Of a stretch of DNA of 56,376 nucleotides, positions 36,798 through 47,663 are shown one piece after another. Position numbers and translations under genes: made by a program. The number at the start of each line of letters is the position of its first letter. Position 1 is the first letter of the stretch. This DNA is from a virus. Location: positions 1 through 56,376 of IMG/VR virus record IMGVR_UViG_3300009164_000093; one strand, given 5' to 3'. The notes below the pieces were generated by a model. The model searched no databases. It saw nothing but the letters and a program-made list of their open reading frames with translations, and was not told the origin of the DNA.

Positions 36798-39700
36798 ATG
36801 GCAAATAAAAAAATCATTAATATCGGTAATCAAAGCAACGACGGAACTGGCGATACAATTCGCGATGCGTTCGATAAAGTCAATAGTAACTTTGATGATC
36901 TTTACAACGTAGCAGGCTTAGGAGACGGTTTACGATTTGTTAAACTACGCGAAGCACCAGCAACATTAAGTTCTAGTACCATTTTAGGTATCAATACCAG
37001 TGCTACAAAAATTGTACAACGCACATTAGTTGCCAGTACTGGTGTTCAAATTACACTAACTGATGATAGTATCATCATTGCCAACACAGCTAGTAACTTA
37101 AAATCTGATGCAAATCCAGTGTTAGGTGGCGATTTAGATGGTCTTTTCAGTCATAAAGGTATCAAATTCAGCGAACCTACTAACGATTATGATACTGTTA
37201 CTAAGAAGTGGGTCTACGATAACTTCTTAAACAGAGATGCCAAATACGAAAAGGACGACACAGTTCCTCCTGCTTATTTTGGAAATCCAGTTGCAACCGC
37301 TGAAGGTAGTACACTTAGATCCAATCCAATTGCTCTTACAACTGCTACTAAAGCCGGACATTTGGTTAATAAAGAATACGCTGACCGTAAGATCAGTCTC
37401 AAAGGCGCATACTCAGTTGATCCTGCTACAAATACCGTAAACCCAGCCATGGGTACAATGACCGGACCGTTGGTATTGTTCCGCGATCCAATTACACAAG
37501 ATGATGTAGACTTTGGTGGAAAAATTGCGGCAACTAAATCATATGTTGACAGTTCCAGCTTTGTCAGCGCGGTTAACTTCTTCGTTGCTACCACTGGACG
37601 TGATAACCGAACAGATATTCCTTCTTTTAAGAAAGGTCGTGCGCTAGCATACGCATTTAAAACTATCGGACAAGCTGGTAAAGCCGCCGAAGAGATGCTG
37701 GCTATTTCGCAAGTTGTGCTTGGACCATACCAAAAACTTATTACAACCAACAACGGACTAGCCGATGTTACGGTTAGTAATATTGTAGAAACTAGCCCCT
37801 ATGTTGCCGGCGCAAAAAGAATTAGTGTAGGATGGTCAGGCGGAGAAGGAAAAGGTACTGATGCGTATGCTAACGGAAGTTTATTTCCTGGTTGCTATAT
37901 TCTCGGAGAATCAACTGGTGCTATCGGCCTAGTTGAAAAAATTGGTTATACAACTGGTCCAAACTACGAAAACTACGATATTGTACCAGTTGACTATGCT
38001 AAGACTATTGTTAGTAAGTTAACTCAGATTCAAGCTCAGGGTAATGTTATACTACAATTTCAAACACCAAACTTAGTTAACATTCCAGAATTCTGGAAAG
38101 GCTATATTTTTAAAGTAGATGCTAGCGTTGGCGGTGGTGAAGGACAAATTGTCGATGTTGGTTACTATACCGACCCAGTTACACAAGACGTATACGATCG
38201 TATCACTGTTAACTTTACAACTCCATTAGGTAACACGAATAATATTGATGGAGACAAATGGCACGTTTATAGCGGGTACTTTCAGCTAGGTGAAAGACTA
38301 CGTTGGGGACAACGTCAAGATAAAACTCAGATCACTATTGTTATTGAATCTGGTGAACATCTAGAAAATTACCCAGTTAGATTGAGTAGAAACGTTTCTA
38401 TACGTGGAGATGAATTCCGACGTTCTATTCCTAAGCCTGCTACGTTTGTTAATAGTGACCTGTCAACAATTTCTGTTAGCCCATGGGCAAATATCTATTT
38501 CCGTCGTGATACACAAACAGACGGATTGCTAATTTCTCAATTAAACAAAGACGTTGATTATGCCGCAAATGAAGGCGGTATTCTTACAGCAACACCTGAC
38601 GGAACTGAAAATAATCGAGACACAGGCGTTGTAACATTTACAGTTTCACAAACTATTAACGGAATTCCTCAGCCAGGGTATTCATTGCCATCGTCTTGGA
38701 AAGGAAAAGTATTTGTAGGCAACGGTGGACAAGGAGAAATTTTATCTGTAACTGCTAACGTCTTTACTGTTAACTTGGCTCAAAATAGTTCTTTTGAAAG
38801 AAAGTTAACATCCAGTTCTGCATCCGTTGGAAATCAATGGCATGTGTATAACCCTGTTAACTTTGGATATCATTATCTACGTGATGCTAAACGTCCTATT
38901 AACTACGTTATTAAAAATCAAGCTGGTAACTATCTAACCAGTGCCCGTTTACTAGCATTAAACAAGGGGTATATACAAGCAGAAATTGGTGCTTACATTG
39001 ACGCAAAAATTGCTCTAGGTGTAGGCATTTGGGCTGGCTTTAGTTTAACAACTTTACAAAAACAAAAATGTGTCCGAGACGTAGGTACTATCATTGATGC
39101 TATTTGTGCTGACTTAGACGCAGGTAATATTAGTAACTGTTTAACAGTAGCTGACAGTTATAGAAATGTTCCTACCGTTCAAAATTATGAACTGTTACAG
39201 ACTGTAGATGCCATTGCTAAAATTGGAGAGCTGGCTCAACGTGTTGTTCAAAATATTCCTACAGGCGAAGGCCAAGGAATCAACTCATATTCTACTAAAG
39301 CGCAGACATTTGATAGAACAACATATCAATCTGATATGGCTGTTATTAGGCCAACAATTGGATATGCTTTAGACCCTAACAATATCAATATTATTGATGA
39401 AGGTTTAGGATATCAATTTCCCCCAACAATTAGTTTTGTAGGCGGAGGATACTCTACTATTGCCAAGGCTACTGCAAACATTGACAACGATGGAAAAATT
39501 ACAGGATTAACATTTACTGACGTGGGAGCTGGATATACATCGGCTCCTCAAATTGTCGTTATTCGAAACCAGACTGGTCTGCCAGCAGTTGAGGCTGAGA
39601 TTGAAATCCCATTGGCACCAACTGGGACTATTAAAAGTGTAGAAATAGTTCAACCCGGGCGTGGATACTATTCAACTCCCGGTGTTAAAGTTGTCGGAAA

Positions 39701-42700
39701 TCCCGGAGCAAGTAGTGGCCTTATTACTATCACTACTGGTACTGTAGGCCCATACACAGTTGTTACATCTGCTAATCTAGTCAGTGGCGGAACTGGATAT
39801 AGTGAAGCATACGTTCAACTAGACAAAGGTACTGGTACTGGTGTCGACAACAGCTTAAACTCGTTAAAGAATTTAACTGACGGCATTGGTAGTGTTGTTG
39901 GCGGAAACCCAGATTTTAACCCTCCATTGTACAACGATGAGATGGACTGTTTCTTAATGAATGACGCTAACGTTATTCGTTATGTAAGCTGTCAAGGACA
40001 TGGCGGTTTCATGAAGGTACTTGACCCCGAAGGTCAAGTTCTTGCTAAATCACCGTATACACAAACAGCATCGTCATTTAGTCGTAGTAAAAATAGACAA
40101 GTGTTCTCTGGAGGTATGTTAGTTGACGGCTTTGCTGGTAACTTACAAATGACCCCTAGACGTAACAGTCAAAATAATTTAGAAGCAGAAGCAGACTTAG
40201 AGACTGGAACACTGACTAAGATTTTTGTTGAAGGACTAAAACGCAAGCCACAGACTCCAACGTTTTTCCTACATCAAGGTATTACATTTGAAGTTAACTT
40301 TATTAGTGAATTCCAGTTAGACAGTAGTGGAGTAACGTATCAGGCAACACTAAATCTAAACCCAGCTCGTCCTGGAGGATTTTCTTCAGGTTATATTAGT
40401 GCTACGGGTTTCCAAGGAAGTAAGACACTTCCAGTATCGTTAAGTAGCCCAACGGTACCGGGAGGTGTTAAAGCCGTCGGTACAATTCAAACTGACGGTG
40501 CCGGTGCTCTAGTTGGGACTGGAATTACATTTACTAACCCAGGTGTTGGTTACGTTAATACTGCCGCTACTGTGGTAATTGGTGGTGCTATTATCAGCTT
40601 CCCAATTGATGAGAGCGGAAGTGTTGCTACTGGGTCTGTACAAATTATTAGCTCCGGTACTGGCTACACTAATGGAATGACAGTTAACTTTGCTGCATCG
40701 GGCGGCACTGGCGGAGTAAGAGCCAATGCTACTGTTATTGCAGCTACAGGTATTGGCGGTATTACAGGATTCAATTGGGTCAACACAGGTAGTGGTTATA
40801 CAACAAGTCCGGACTATTGGTTCGGTACTGGATGGAATCAGCGCCTTGCAATTACCAATGGTTTCATCGGAACACTACCAAGCACTATCGAAACGATCAC
40901 TGCCGGTAACCGTTCTATGTTGGCAAACGACTTTACACAGGTTAACGACTTAGGCTACGGTATTTTTGTAACCAACGGTGGCTTCATGGAAAACGTTTCC
41001 ATGTTTACATACTACTGCTGGACTTCATACTATGCTCTAAATGGTGCTCAGATTAGAACTATTACAGGTTCTAGTGCCTATGGTAATTACGGTTTAGTTG
41101 CTGAAGGAAGCGATCCTTTAGAAACTCCTATTGCTCTAAAGACACTATCAGACACTAATCAAATTGTTAATTTTAAAAACGCAACAGGTTATACCAACGT
41201 AGCAGGAGCAAGTATTGTTTATGCTGTTGTTAGTAACTTTGATCCATATGGCAAGAGTGAAGTTGAAGTAAACCATTACGGTGTTCGCAAAATTTACACT
41301 ATTGTTAGCGCAACAAGGATTCCAGCAGGCTCTGGAATTCCAAGCAATTACTATCTGTTTAGTTTAGATACCAATGGAGAAAAGTGGTTCCAAACAATGA
41401 CCGATGGCGAGGTATTAAACGGAACGTATCGTATCAAGTTTCAACAGAAGTTTAGTGGATTAAATCCAAGTGTTCTAACACGTACTGCTACAGTTATTAA
41501 CTACAGCGAAGATCCTCAAACAACTTATAAAATATCTAGTTTCTCTTATCAAGGCAACGATATTACTTTAGCATCGAGTAACAATGCTTACAACTATATC
41601 AGTATCCAACCTTGGGTAGAAAGTATATATCGTCAAGGTATCTACAATGTTACTAAAACTGGTGGAACAGGGTACACAGCTGGTCAGGAAGTCACACTAA
41701 CATTTAACACAATAACTCCTGTTACAGCCTACGCACAATACGCATACGCAAGCACAACTGAATCAACGTCAAGCGTTATAATTACAAATGCTACCGGACC
41801 GTTACATGTTGGTATGTTAGCAAACAGCGCCGACCTTGTTAATAACCGCGTTACTTGGGTCAACACTTCAACAAGTAGTCCAACAAGAATTGGACTAACA
41901 ACTGCTGTTAAAAATATAACTACTATTTCCCAAATTACATTTACAGGTACACGAGCAGTTGCCAAGGGAACGGCTAACAGTAGCGGAGTAATTAATTCAA
42001 TTACAGTTACAGAATCTGGCATTGGATATTCTGCCGACGACAGTGCGTCGGGCGGACCGTTACCAGCTACAGCAAGTTCTGGTAACTTAGGTGTTACTGC
42101 CGCTAAAATAGCGGGCCTAGCTAATACTACAGTTGTTAAAATTAATCAATTGAAGGCAGCAGACTCGGCAAGAATTTTAGCAGGGTTGGCAGCAAGTACT
42201 CCATACTATTATATGTTTGGATATGACGGCTTCTTGTTTAAGATTACAGGGTATCGCTCCCCAACAACTACAGGCCAACCCTGGGCAGAAATTACTATTC
42301 AAAGAATTACGCAGGCTGGCGCAGACATAACTCCTAACGGGTTACCGTCAGAGATGATGGCAAACAACTTGTACGCAGGGGTAATGCGTAATCAAGATGC
42401 AGCTATTACAGTTAAAATTTCTACGCTACGTGCTACATCGCACGATATGGTTGACATTGGTACTGGTGGCTATGCAAGTTCTAAAATTCCAAACGACTTG
42501 TTTGGACCTCCGTTGAGTGCACCAGCAGGTTCAACATCTGAAGTAATTGAACTTAGAAAAGGTCGTGTATTCTTCGTAACTACTGACCAAGACGGAACAT
42601 TTAGTGTAGGCGGTTACTTGATTGTTGATCAGGCCAAGGGACAGGTAAGTTTAAATGCGCCTGTTGCTCTTGCCAACTTACCAAGTATTAAATTACAGAA

Positions 42701-45700
42701 AGGTCAATTAATCGACGACTTTAGTGCTGACTCAGCACTAACTGGAGAAAGCAATAGTACTATTCCAACAGAACGTGCAATTGTTCAATTCGTTGAAAGA
42801 CGTCTAGGAACAAGCCGATCTGGTGCCGGCACAACATTAAACTTAATTGGACCAGGATATCTAGACTTAACTGGTGTACAGGGAATGAAAAATCGTTTGA
42901 ATATGAATTCAAACTTGATTCAGTCATTATCTAATCCAGGTAACTCAGATTATGATGCTACAAACAAATACTACGTCGATAACAGATTACACCTAGACGG
43001 AACTAACGCAGTCTGGGCCGCAGACGCAAGTGTATCATTCCCGGGCGGTGCCCATCCAGAATGGGGCAAGATGCGTGGACCATTGTGGGCAAGTGCTCAT
43101 CCAGTTGCTGGCGATCCTGCTTTACAAGTACCAACTAAACGTTATGTTGATAAAGAAACACGCCAACTATCAACATTAAGTGATGTTGTATTCACAGCTC
43201 CTCAAGACATTGACCTAGTTGGTTTTAGTTCTACAATGTACTCCGAAAGTACAGCAACTAACAAACCAATATGGCATAACACTAGACAAGTTGTTAACTT
43301 GGCCAATGATGTTACCCTACCGGTTAATACTCCTGGCAATATAGGCGGTGGTAGTGATGTTGCGTTTACAAGAACAGCCAATACACTAACTATTAAATTA
43401 ACGGGTGCTTCTGCTAGTGGAGTGTACGGTGGAACACTAGATGCTAGCAATCCTATTACTGACTATCATGTGAATAGTGCGGCTCAAATTCGTCAATACA
43501 AGTTATTGATGACCGAAGCTAAAACAACTGCTACTAATTTATCAACTATTGCTTCTCAACAAGGAAGACAGGCACATCTAGGTGTAAGTGTGTATGATAG
43601 CACAATGTTCTCAGTGACCAATGGTTATGTAACATTAGCTGATAGTACATTGCCAACGAACGGTATTGTACTAAGCAAACTACAACAAATTCCTGCTAAC
43701 GGAATTGGATCTGGAAACGCAGGCGGTCTTCTTGGTAGTGTACTAGCAACTGCCGCTAACGTTAGTATTTTAACTTCTGGAACAGTAGTAACATTCCTAC
43801 AAGCATTAACTAAGGATGGACGTCAGACACTAACTGGAAACTTAACACCCGAATTTGACGCAACTGTTGCCGCTGGTGTAACTTTAGGTAGTGTTTCAAG
43901 AACATTCAAAAATGTCTTTGCTGACACATTTACTGGAACAGCAACAAAAGCAGTTGCGTTATTAAGCAATATTACTCCACATATGTATGTTGAAGCAAGG
44001 GTGGCAACATCAAACGGCAGTATTGTACAACGTAGCGCAACTGGTAATATAACAGGTGTATACCTTGTTGACGATAGTGGATCTATAGCGCCTGCGACTA
44101 ATGAATCTCCAGATGTCGGAACTACTACAAAACGTTTCAATAACATCTACACTAAAACTATCAGTGCTGGCAGTAGCTTCAGTGGTAACTTATTTGGTTC
44201 ATGGACACTAACTGGTGTATCAGGTAGCCGACCAGAATTACTAGGTCCAGATAATGGAGTACCGGGAACTGGTGCCAATATCGGTCGTGATAACGCTGTT
44301 GGTCGAATCAATACAGTTTATACTAGAACACTAGTAGCAGAAGGCGCTAATATTGTAGGAATGACCATTACAAACGTGTTAAACGGATCTAGCGCAGTCT
44401 TTTCCGGTAATGTTACAGCAGGTTCACTGACACTGAACACTACTGCACTAGAGATTGGACAAGGTGGTACAGGTGGTCGAGATGTTGGAACAGCACTTCA
44501 AAACTTATTGCCAACTGGTATAAATCCAGGAACGGTATTGACCTTTGGTGGGTCTGGAAATTATTATTGGGGTGCCGGCGGTGGCGGCGGTGGGGACTCG
44601 GTTGGCACAGAAATTACTACATCAAGAAATTACTTCACTGCTGGGACAGCAAATGGTACAGGGTACAACGGCGATCTTTATAACTTTACACTTCCGTTAG
44701 GAGCAATATACACAGCCGGTCAAGGTCAGCTAAGAGTCTATATTAACGGTGTACGTCAGTTTGGTACTGAAATTACTGAAACTAGCGGAGGGTCAACTAG
44801 CCCGTTAACAGCGGCAACATTTAGGATTCCGTCTGGAACTACCGCTGGTGATAGCATTATGGCTGAAATTGATGCTTACTACTCATATCCAACCACTGGC
44901 GCGTCAATTACATATAGCCCAGTTGGCTCAATGAACGCAACGTACAATACTGTACAAAAGGCTATTGACTATATTGAAAACGATAAGATACGAAAGGTTG
45001 GTGGCACCTTAACGGCCGCGGCCAGCAATGGTATTGGGCTTACTATGGGAGCCGGAACTACATTACAGCTAGCGGCTGGAACAATAACTGTGCCAACAAT
45101 GAAAATTCCATCAGGTGCGTTATTAACAACACCTCAAGCAGGTGCTGTGGAATTTGACGGTAGTTTGTTATACGCAACAATAACTTCAGGAAATACTCGC
45201 AAAACAGTAGCTTTCCAAGACTGGGTTGGCGCACAGGGATTTATAACACTAACAAGTTTAAGTGTTGGATCAAATGCTGCAGCAAGTGGTTCAGGTGGAA
45301 TAGGATATGCCAGCGCAACAGGCATCTTTACATATACTCCACCAGACCTAAGTAGCTACCAAACTAAAGCTGGATCGGTTTATTTAGGATCAACTGCTGT
45401 GCCATTAAATCGTGTTAGCGGTTCGTTAGTGTTAGCTGATGTCAGTGTAGCCAGTGCTACAACTGCAGGTAGCGCAGATGCGTTAGTTATTACAACTGAC
45501 TATCAATTAGGAAGTTTAGGAGTTGGAAAGGCGGCACCGGGAAGTAACAGCATTGCAGTTAAAGGTGGTATTACAGCCGAAGGTGATATCACAGCATATT
45601 ACACTTCAGACTCTAGACTAAAAACTAAGATTGAATCGATCACTGGAGCACTAGATAAAGTTTCTAAACTAGATGGTATTACATTTAATTGGAACGAACA

Positions 45701-45896
45701 AGCCGACGGTAAAGATCAGACACGCAGAGAAGCTGGTATAATTGCTCAACAGATACAAGAAGTTCTTCCAGAAGCAGTAGCTGAAAGAGAAAACGGAATG
45801 TTAGCTGTTCGTTACGAACAAATAGTTCCACTATTGATAGAGGCTATTAAAGAGCTAAGGGCCGAAGTTGACTTTTTAAAGAAGGCAAGGAAATAA
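36798..45896 (+). CDS. giant tail-fibre protein with C-terminal S74 intramolecular chaperone
   Basis: About 3,032 residues from the ATG beginning MANKKIINIGNQSNDG; a TTG further upstream is unlikely. Domains: an N-terminal adapter (1-45, with G-D-T-I-R-D-A-F-D-K-V-N-S-N-F) shared with a later gene; long beta-rich shaft with many G-x-G-Y turns; V-D-I-G-T-G-G-Y and V-F-F-V-T-T-D-Q-D-G-T-F-S-V-G segments near the last third; C-terminal peptidase-S74 domain from about 2937 (S-D-S-R-L-K, then R-R-E-A-G-I-I-A-Q-Q-I-Q) ending in a coiled coil. S74 domains trimerise fibres and then cut themselves off. Probably the main host-contact fibre or a baseplate-attached long fibre. Confidence 0.9.
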   Translation: MANKKIINIGNQSNDGTGDTIRDAFDKVNSNFDDLYNVAGLGDGLRFVKLREAPATLSSSTILGINTSATKIVQRTLVASTGVQITLTDDSIIIANTASNLKSDANPVLGGDLDGLFSHKGIKFSEPTNDYDTVTKKWVYDNFLNRDAKYEKDDTVPPAYFGNPVATAEGSTLRSNPIALTTATKAGHLVNKEYADRKISLKGAYSVDPATNTVNPAMGTMTGPLVLFRDPITQDDVDFGGKIAATKSYVDSSSFVSAVNFFVATTGRDNRTDIPSFKKGRALAYAFKTIGQAGKAAEEMLAISQVVLGPYQKLITTNNGLADVTVSNIVETSPYVAGAKRISVGWSGGEGKGTDAYANGSLFPGCYILGESTGAIGLVEKIGYTTGPNYENYDIVPVDYAKTIVSKLTQIQAQGNVILQFQTPNLVNIPEFWKGYIFKVDASVGGGEGQIVDVGYYTDPVTQDVYDRITVNFTTPLGNTNNIDGDKWHVYSGYFQLGERLRWGQRQDKTQITIVIESGEHLENYPVRLSRNVSIRGDEFRRSIPKPATFVNSDLSTISVSPWANIYFRRDTQTDGLLISQLNKDVDYAANEGGILTATPDGTENNRDTGVVTFTVSQTINGIPQPGYSLPSSWKGKVFVGNGGQGEILSVTANVFTVNLAQNSSFERKLTSSSASVGNQWHVYNPVNFGYHYLRDAKRPINYVIKNQAGNYLTSARLLALNKGYIQAEIGAYIDAKIALGVGIWAGFSLTTLQKQKCVRDVGTIIDAICADLDAGNISNCLTVADSYRNVPTVQNYELLQTVDAIAKIGELAQRVVQNIPTGEGQGINSYSTKAQTFDRTTYQSDMAVIRPTIGYALDPNNINIIDEGLGYQFPPTISFVGGGYSTIAKATANIDNDGKITGLTFTDVGAGYTSAPQIVVIRNQTGLPAVEAEIEIPLAPTGTIKSVEIVQPGRGYYSTPGVKVVGNPGASSGLITITTGTVGPYTVVTSANLVSGGTGYSEAYVQLDKGTGTGVDNSLNSLKNLTDGIGSVVGGNPDFNPPLYNDEMDCFLMNDANVIRYVSCQGHGGFMKVLDPEGQVLAKSPYTQTASSFSRSKNRQVFSGGMLVDGFAGNLQMTPRRNSQNNLEAEADLETGTLTKIFVEGLKRKPQTPTFFLHQGITFEVNFISEFQLDSSGVTYQATLNLNPARPGGFSSGYISATGFQGSKTLPVSLSSPTVPGGVKAVGTIQTDGAGALVGTGITFTNPGVGYVNTAATVVIGGAIISFPIDESGSVATGSVQIISSGTGYTNGMTVNFAASGGTGGVRANATVIAATGIGGITGFNWVNTGSGYTTSPDYWFGTGWNQRLAITNGFIGTLPSTIETITAGNRSMLANDFTQVNDLGYGIFVTNGGFMENVSMFTYYCWTSYYALNGAQIRTITGSSAYGNYGLVAEGSDPLETPIALKTLSDTNQIVNFKNATGYTNVAGASIVYAVVSNFDPYGKSEVEVNHYGVRKIYTIVSATRIPAGSGIPSNYYLFSLDTNGEKWFQTMTDGEVLNGTYRIKFQQKFSGLNPSVLTRTATVINYSEDPQTTYKISSFSYQGNDITLASSNNAYNYISIQPWVESIYRQGIYNVTKTGGTGYTAGQEVTLTFNTITPVTAYAQYAYASTTESTSSVIITNATGPLHVGMLANSADLVNNRVTWVNTSTSSPTRIGLTTAVKNITTISQITFTGTRAVAKGTANSSGVINSITVTESGIGYSADDSASGGPLPATASSGNLGVTAAKIAGLANTTVVKINQLKAADSARILAGLAASTPYYYMFGYDGFLFKITGYRSPTTTGQPWAEITIQRITQAGADITPNGLPSEMMANNLYAGVMRNQDAAITVKISTLRATSHDMVDIGTGGYASSKIPNDLFGPPLSAPAGSTSEVIELRKGRVFFVTTDQDGTFSVGGYLIVDQAKGQVSLNAPVALANLPSIKLQKGQLIDDFSADSALTGESNSTIPTERAIVQFVERRLGTSRSGAGTTLNLIGPGYLDLTGVQGMKNRLNMNSNLIQSLSNPGNSDYDATNKYYVDNRLHLDGTNAVWAADASVSFPGGAHPEWGKMRGPLWASAHPVAGDPALQVPTKRYVDKETRQLSTLSDVVFTAPQDIDLVGFSSTMYSESTATNKPIWHNTRQVVNLANDVTLPVNTPGNIGGGSDVAFTRTANTLTIKLTGASASGVYGGTLDASNPITDYHVNSAAQIRQYKLLMTEAKTTATNLSTIASQQGRQAHLGVSVYDSTMFSVTNGYVTLADSTLPTNGIVLSKLQQIPANGIGSGNAGGLLGSVLATAANVSILTSGTVVTFLQALTKDGRQTLTGNLTPEFDATVAAGVTLGSVSRTFKNVFADTFTGTATKAVALLSNITPHMYVEARVATSNGSIVQRSATGNITGVYLVDDSGSIAPATNESPDVGTTTKRFNNIYTKTISAGSSFSGNLFGSWTLTGVSGSRPELLGPDNGVPGTGANIGRDNAVGRINTVYTRTLVAEGANIVGMTITNVLNGSSAVFSGNVTAGSLTLNTTALEIGQGGTGGRDVGTALQNLLPTGINPGTVLTFGGSGNYYWGAGGGGGGDSVGTEITTSRNYFTAGTANGTGYNGDLYNFTLPLGAIYTAGQGQLRVYINGVRQFGTEITETSGGSTSPLTAATFRIPSGTTAGDSIMAEIDAYYSYPTTGASITYSPVGSMNATYNTVQKAIDYIENDKIRKVGGTLTAAASNGIGLTMGAGTTLQLAAGTITVPTMKIPSGALLTTPQAGAVEFDGSLLYATITSGNTRKTVAFQDWVGAQGFITLTSLSVGSNAAASGSGGIGYASATGIFTYTPPDLSSYQTKAGSVYLGSTAVPLNRVSGSLVLADVSVASATTAGSADALVITTDYQLGSLGVGKAAPGSNSIAVKGGITAEGDITAYYTSDSRLKTKIESITGALDKVSKLDGITFNWNEQADGKDQTRREAGIIAQQIQEVLPEAVAERENGMLAVRYEQIVPLLIEAIKELRAEVDFLKKARK

Positions 45897-45899
45897 GAT

Positions 45900-46472
45900 A
45901 TGACAACTAAAATTAATGCTTCGGTCGTTGGCTATATAACATCAATGACTGCGAACACTATTAGGTTCACAGACAACGAAAGCACAACTCCGAACACAGG
46001 TACATTAAAATTTGGTAATGCGAATTCCATAACACTAACAGGTGGGGATGGTAAGAATTTCCAATTTGCTGGCGCAGATGTTTATGCCGAATCATCAGGG
46101 TTAGGAAAAGTATATGCTCAACTGACTAAAAATGGTGCTTTAAATAAAGGCGGTGGTGGCAATACACTTGTTGATAGCCAAAATATAGCAAAATTCTTTA
46201 ATGGTGCAAATCCTGATGACTTGCCGGCTGCGGCTTGGCCAATGGCAGTAAGCGAATATAACTATTCCAGAACTGGTCTTGCTATATTTCGTAACTATGA
46301 CGGTTACGAGGTGGTTGGACTTGGTGGTTCTGGAATTTCTGCGATAACTGCGGCCGCTACTGCAAACAATCGAGTACGAAGTTATGTGGCTTGCGGAATG
46401 ACTCCTGGTATTGTGCTAGGAACAAATAATGCCGGGGACCAGATTAAGTTTAAAATAGGACGGATTTGTTAA
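45900..46472 (+). CDS. tail structural protein, N-terminal part (frame broken at 46461)
   Basis: 190 residues that open M-T-T-K-I-N-A-S and show beta-rich structural sequence. The last normal residues are K-F-K-I-G; the frame then runs into R-I-C-stop. Skipping one base at 46461 joins it smoothly to the sequence that continues in the next frame, so the original gene spans 45900-47031 (376 residues). Likely a short fibre or baseplate-associated protein in the fibre block. Confidence 0.75.
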   Translation: MTTKINASVVGYITSMTANTIRFTDNESTTPNTGTLKFGNANSITLTGGDGKNFQFAGADVYAESSGLGKVYAQLTKNGALNKGGGGNTLVDSQNIAKFFNGANPDDLPAAAWPMAVSEYNYSRTGLAIFRNYDGYEVVGLGGSGISAITAAATANNRVRSYVACGMTPGIVLGTNNAGDQIKFKIGRIC

Positions 46473-47031
46473 TCCAGCTGATCATAACTATACCCAAGCT
46501 GGTACATTTTCTAACAAAAGCATAGGAACACCAATTCTTTACTCGAGCGTTGTTTATACAGCATCATTAAGAGCAAACAGCGTAGACGGAAATGACACAA
46601 CAACTGGAAAAATTTACGGAACATGGACGTTAGACACTGGCGCCACGTTTGCAGCTACCTACGCCGACTTGGCAGAAAAGTACACAACAGATGCTGCCTA
46701 CAAACCAGGAACTGTTCTAGTGTTTGGCGGAGACAAAGAAGTAACTGTTACCACACAAACAATGGATCGTCGAGTTGCCGGAGTAGTTAGTACTAACCCA
46801 GCATATTCAATGAACAATGAGATAGAAGGAGTCTTGATTGCTCTACAAGGGCGTGTACCTTGTAAAGTTATAGGAACAATTAAAAAAGGTGACATGCTAA
46901 TTACTAGCGGAATTGAAGGTGTTGCTACTAGCAGTGACGATCCTAAATTAGGATCTGTTATTGGCAAGGCTCTCGAAAACTATGATAGTCAATCAATTGG
47001 CGTTATTGAAGTAGCCATAGGGAGAGCATAA
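46462..47031 (+). CDS. tail structural protein, C-terminal part of the broken gene
   Basis: Open in the +1 frame from 46462 with no ATG or GTG for about 200 nt (first possible start is a TTG at 46669), which argues it is the continuation of the gene at 45900. It contains Y-A-D-L-A-E-K-Y-T-T-D-A-A-Y-K-P-G-T-V-L-V-F-G-G and R-V-A-G-V-V-S-T-N-P-A-Y, a C-terminal block common in T4-like phage structural proteins. Stop overlaps the next ATG by 1 nt. Confidence 0.72.
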   Translation, partial: GFVNPADHNYTQAGTFSNKSIGTPILYSSVVYTASLRANSVDGNDTTTGKIYGTWTLDTGATFAATYADLAEKYTTDAAYKPGTVLVFGGDKEVTVTTQTMDRRVAGVVSTNPAYSMNNEIEGVLIALQGRVPCKVIGTIKKGDMLITSGIEGVATSSDDPKLGSVIGKALENYDSQSIGVIEVAIGRA

Positions 47032-47660
47032 TGAGTGTAACTGTACAGTTTATCAACACAGGGTCTAGTGCCAACGCCGGTAACGGTGACAGCCTAAGAA
47101 CAGCGTTTAATAAAATTAATGCTAACTTTTTAGCACTGAGCACATCAAGCGGCTTTACACTGGGCACAGCAACTAACACAACACTAGGCGGTGTTAAGAT
47201 TGGTGTTGGTTTAGTGGCCAGCACTGACGGAACTATTAGTGCTACAGGAGCTAGCACCAGCGGTACTATATTTGTTCTTGATCAAACATCAGCACCAAGT
47301 GTTGACATTGTAAGTTACAGTGGTAGTACAACATTAAGCACATCAAGCGTAGAAATGTTTACATTTGACAAGACAGTTTATAGATCAGCTACAATTGACA
47401 TTAGCGCAAGGAATGTGGCCAACTCTACTGATGATGTAGCAAGTGCGTTTAGTGTTACATGGAACGCAATGACTTCAAACGCTTGGGGACTAGGGGCGGT
47501 TGCCATGGACATTGACGGGAACACTGGTAACGCTGAGTGGGATTTAGAGTGTAGCAATTTAGGAAACAATATTAGAATTAAAATGAGAAACGCTAGTGGA
47601 GCAGGAGCAAATGGCCACGTTGTCGATTGGCGTGCCAAGGTAAACTTGTTTAGGCTATAA
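47031..47660 (+). CDS. short tail-fibre protein with shared adapter
   Basis: 209 residues. The start (Q-F-I-N-T-G-S-S-A-N-A-G-N-G-D-S-L-R-T-A-F then N-K-I-N-A-N-F) is the same adapter as in the giant fibre, probably a common attachment site. A T-L-G-G-V-K-I-G-V-G turn follows, then a compact beta domain (about 95-209) that may bind receptor. Starts in a 1-nt overlap with the preceding gene. Confidence 0.78.
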   Translation: MSVTVQFINTGSSANAGNGDSLRTAFNKINANFLALSTSSGFTLGTATNTTLGGVKIGVGLVASTDGTISATGASTSGTIFVLDQTSAPSVDIVSYSGSTTLSTSSVEMFTFDKTVYRSATIDISARNVANSTDDVASAFSVTWNAMTSNAWGLGAVAMDIDGNTGNAEWDLECSNLGNNIRIKMRNASGAGANGHVVDWRAKVNLFRL

Positions 47661-47663
47661 AAT

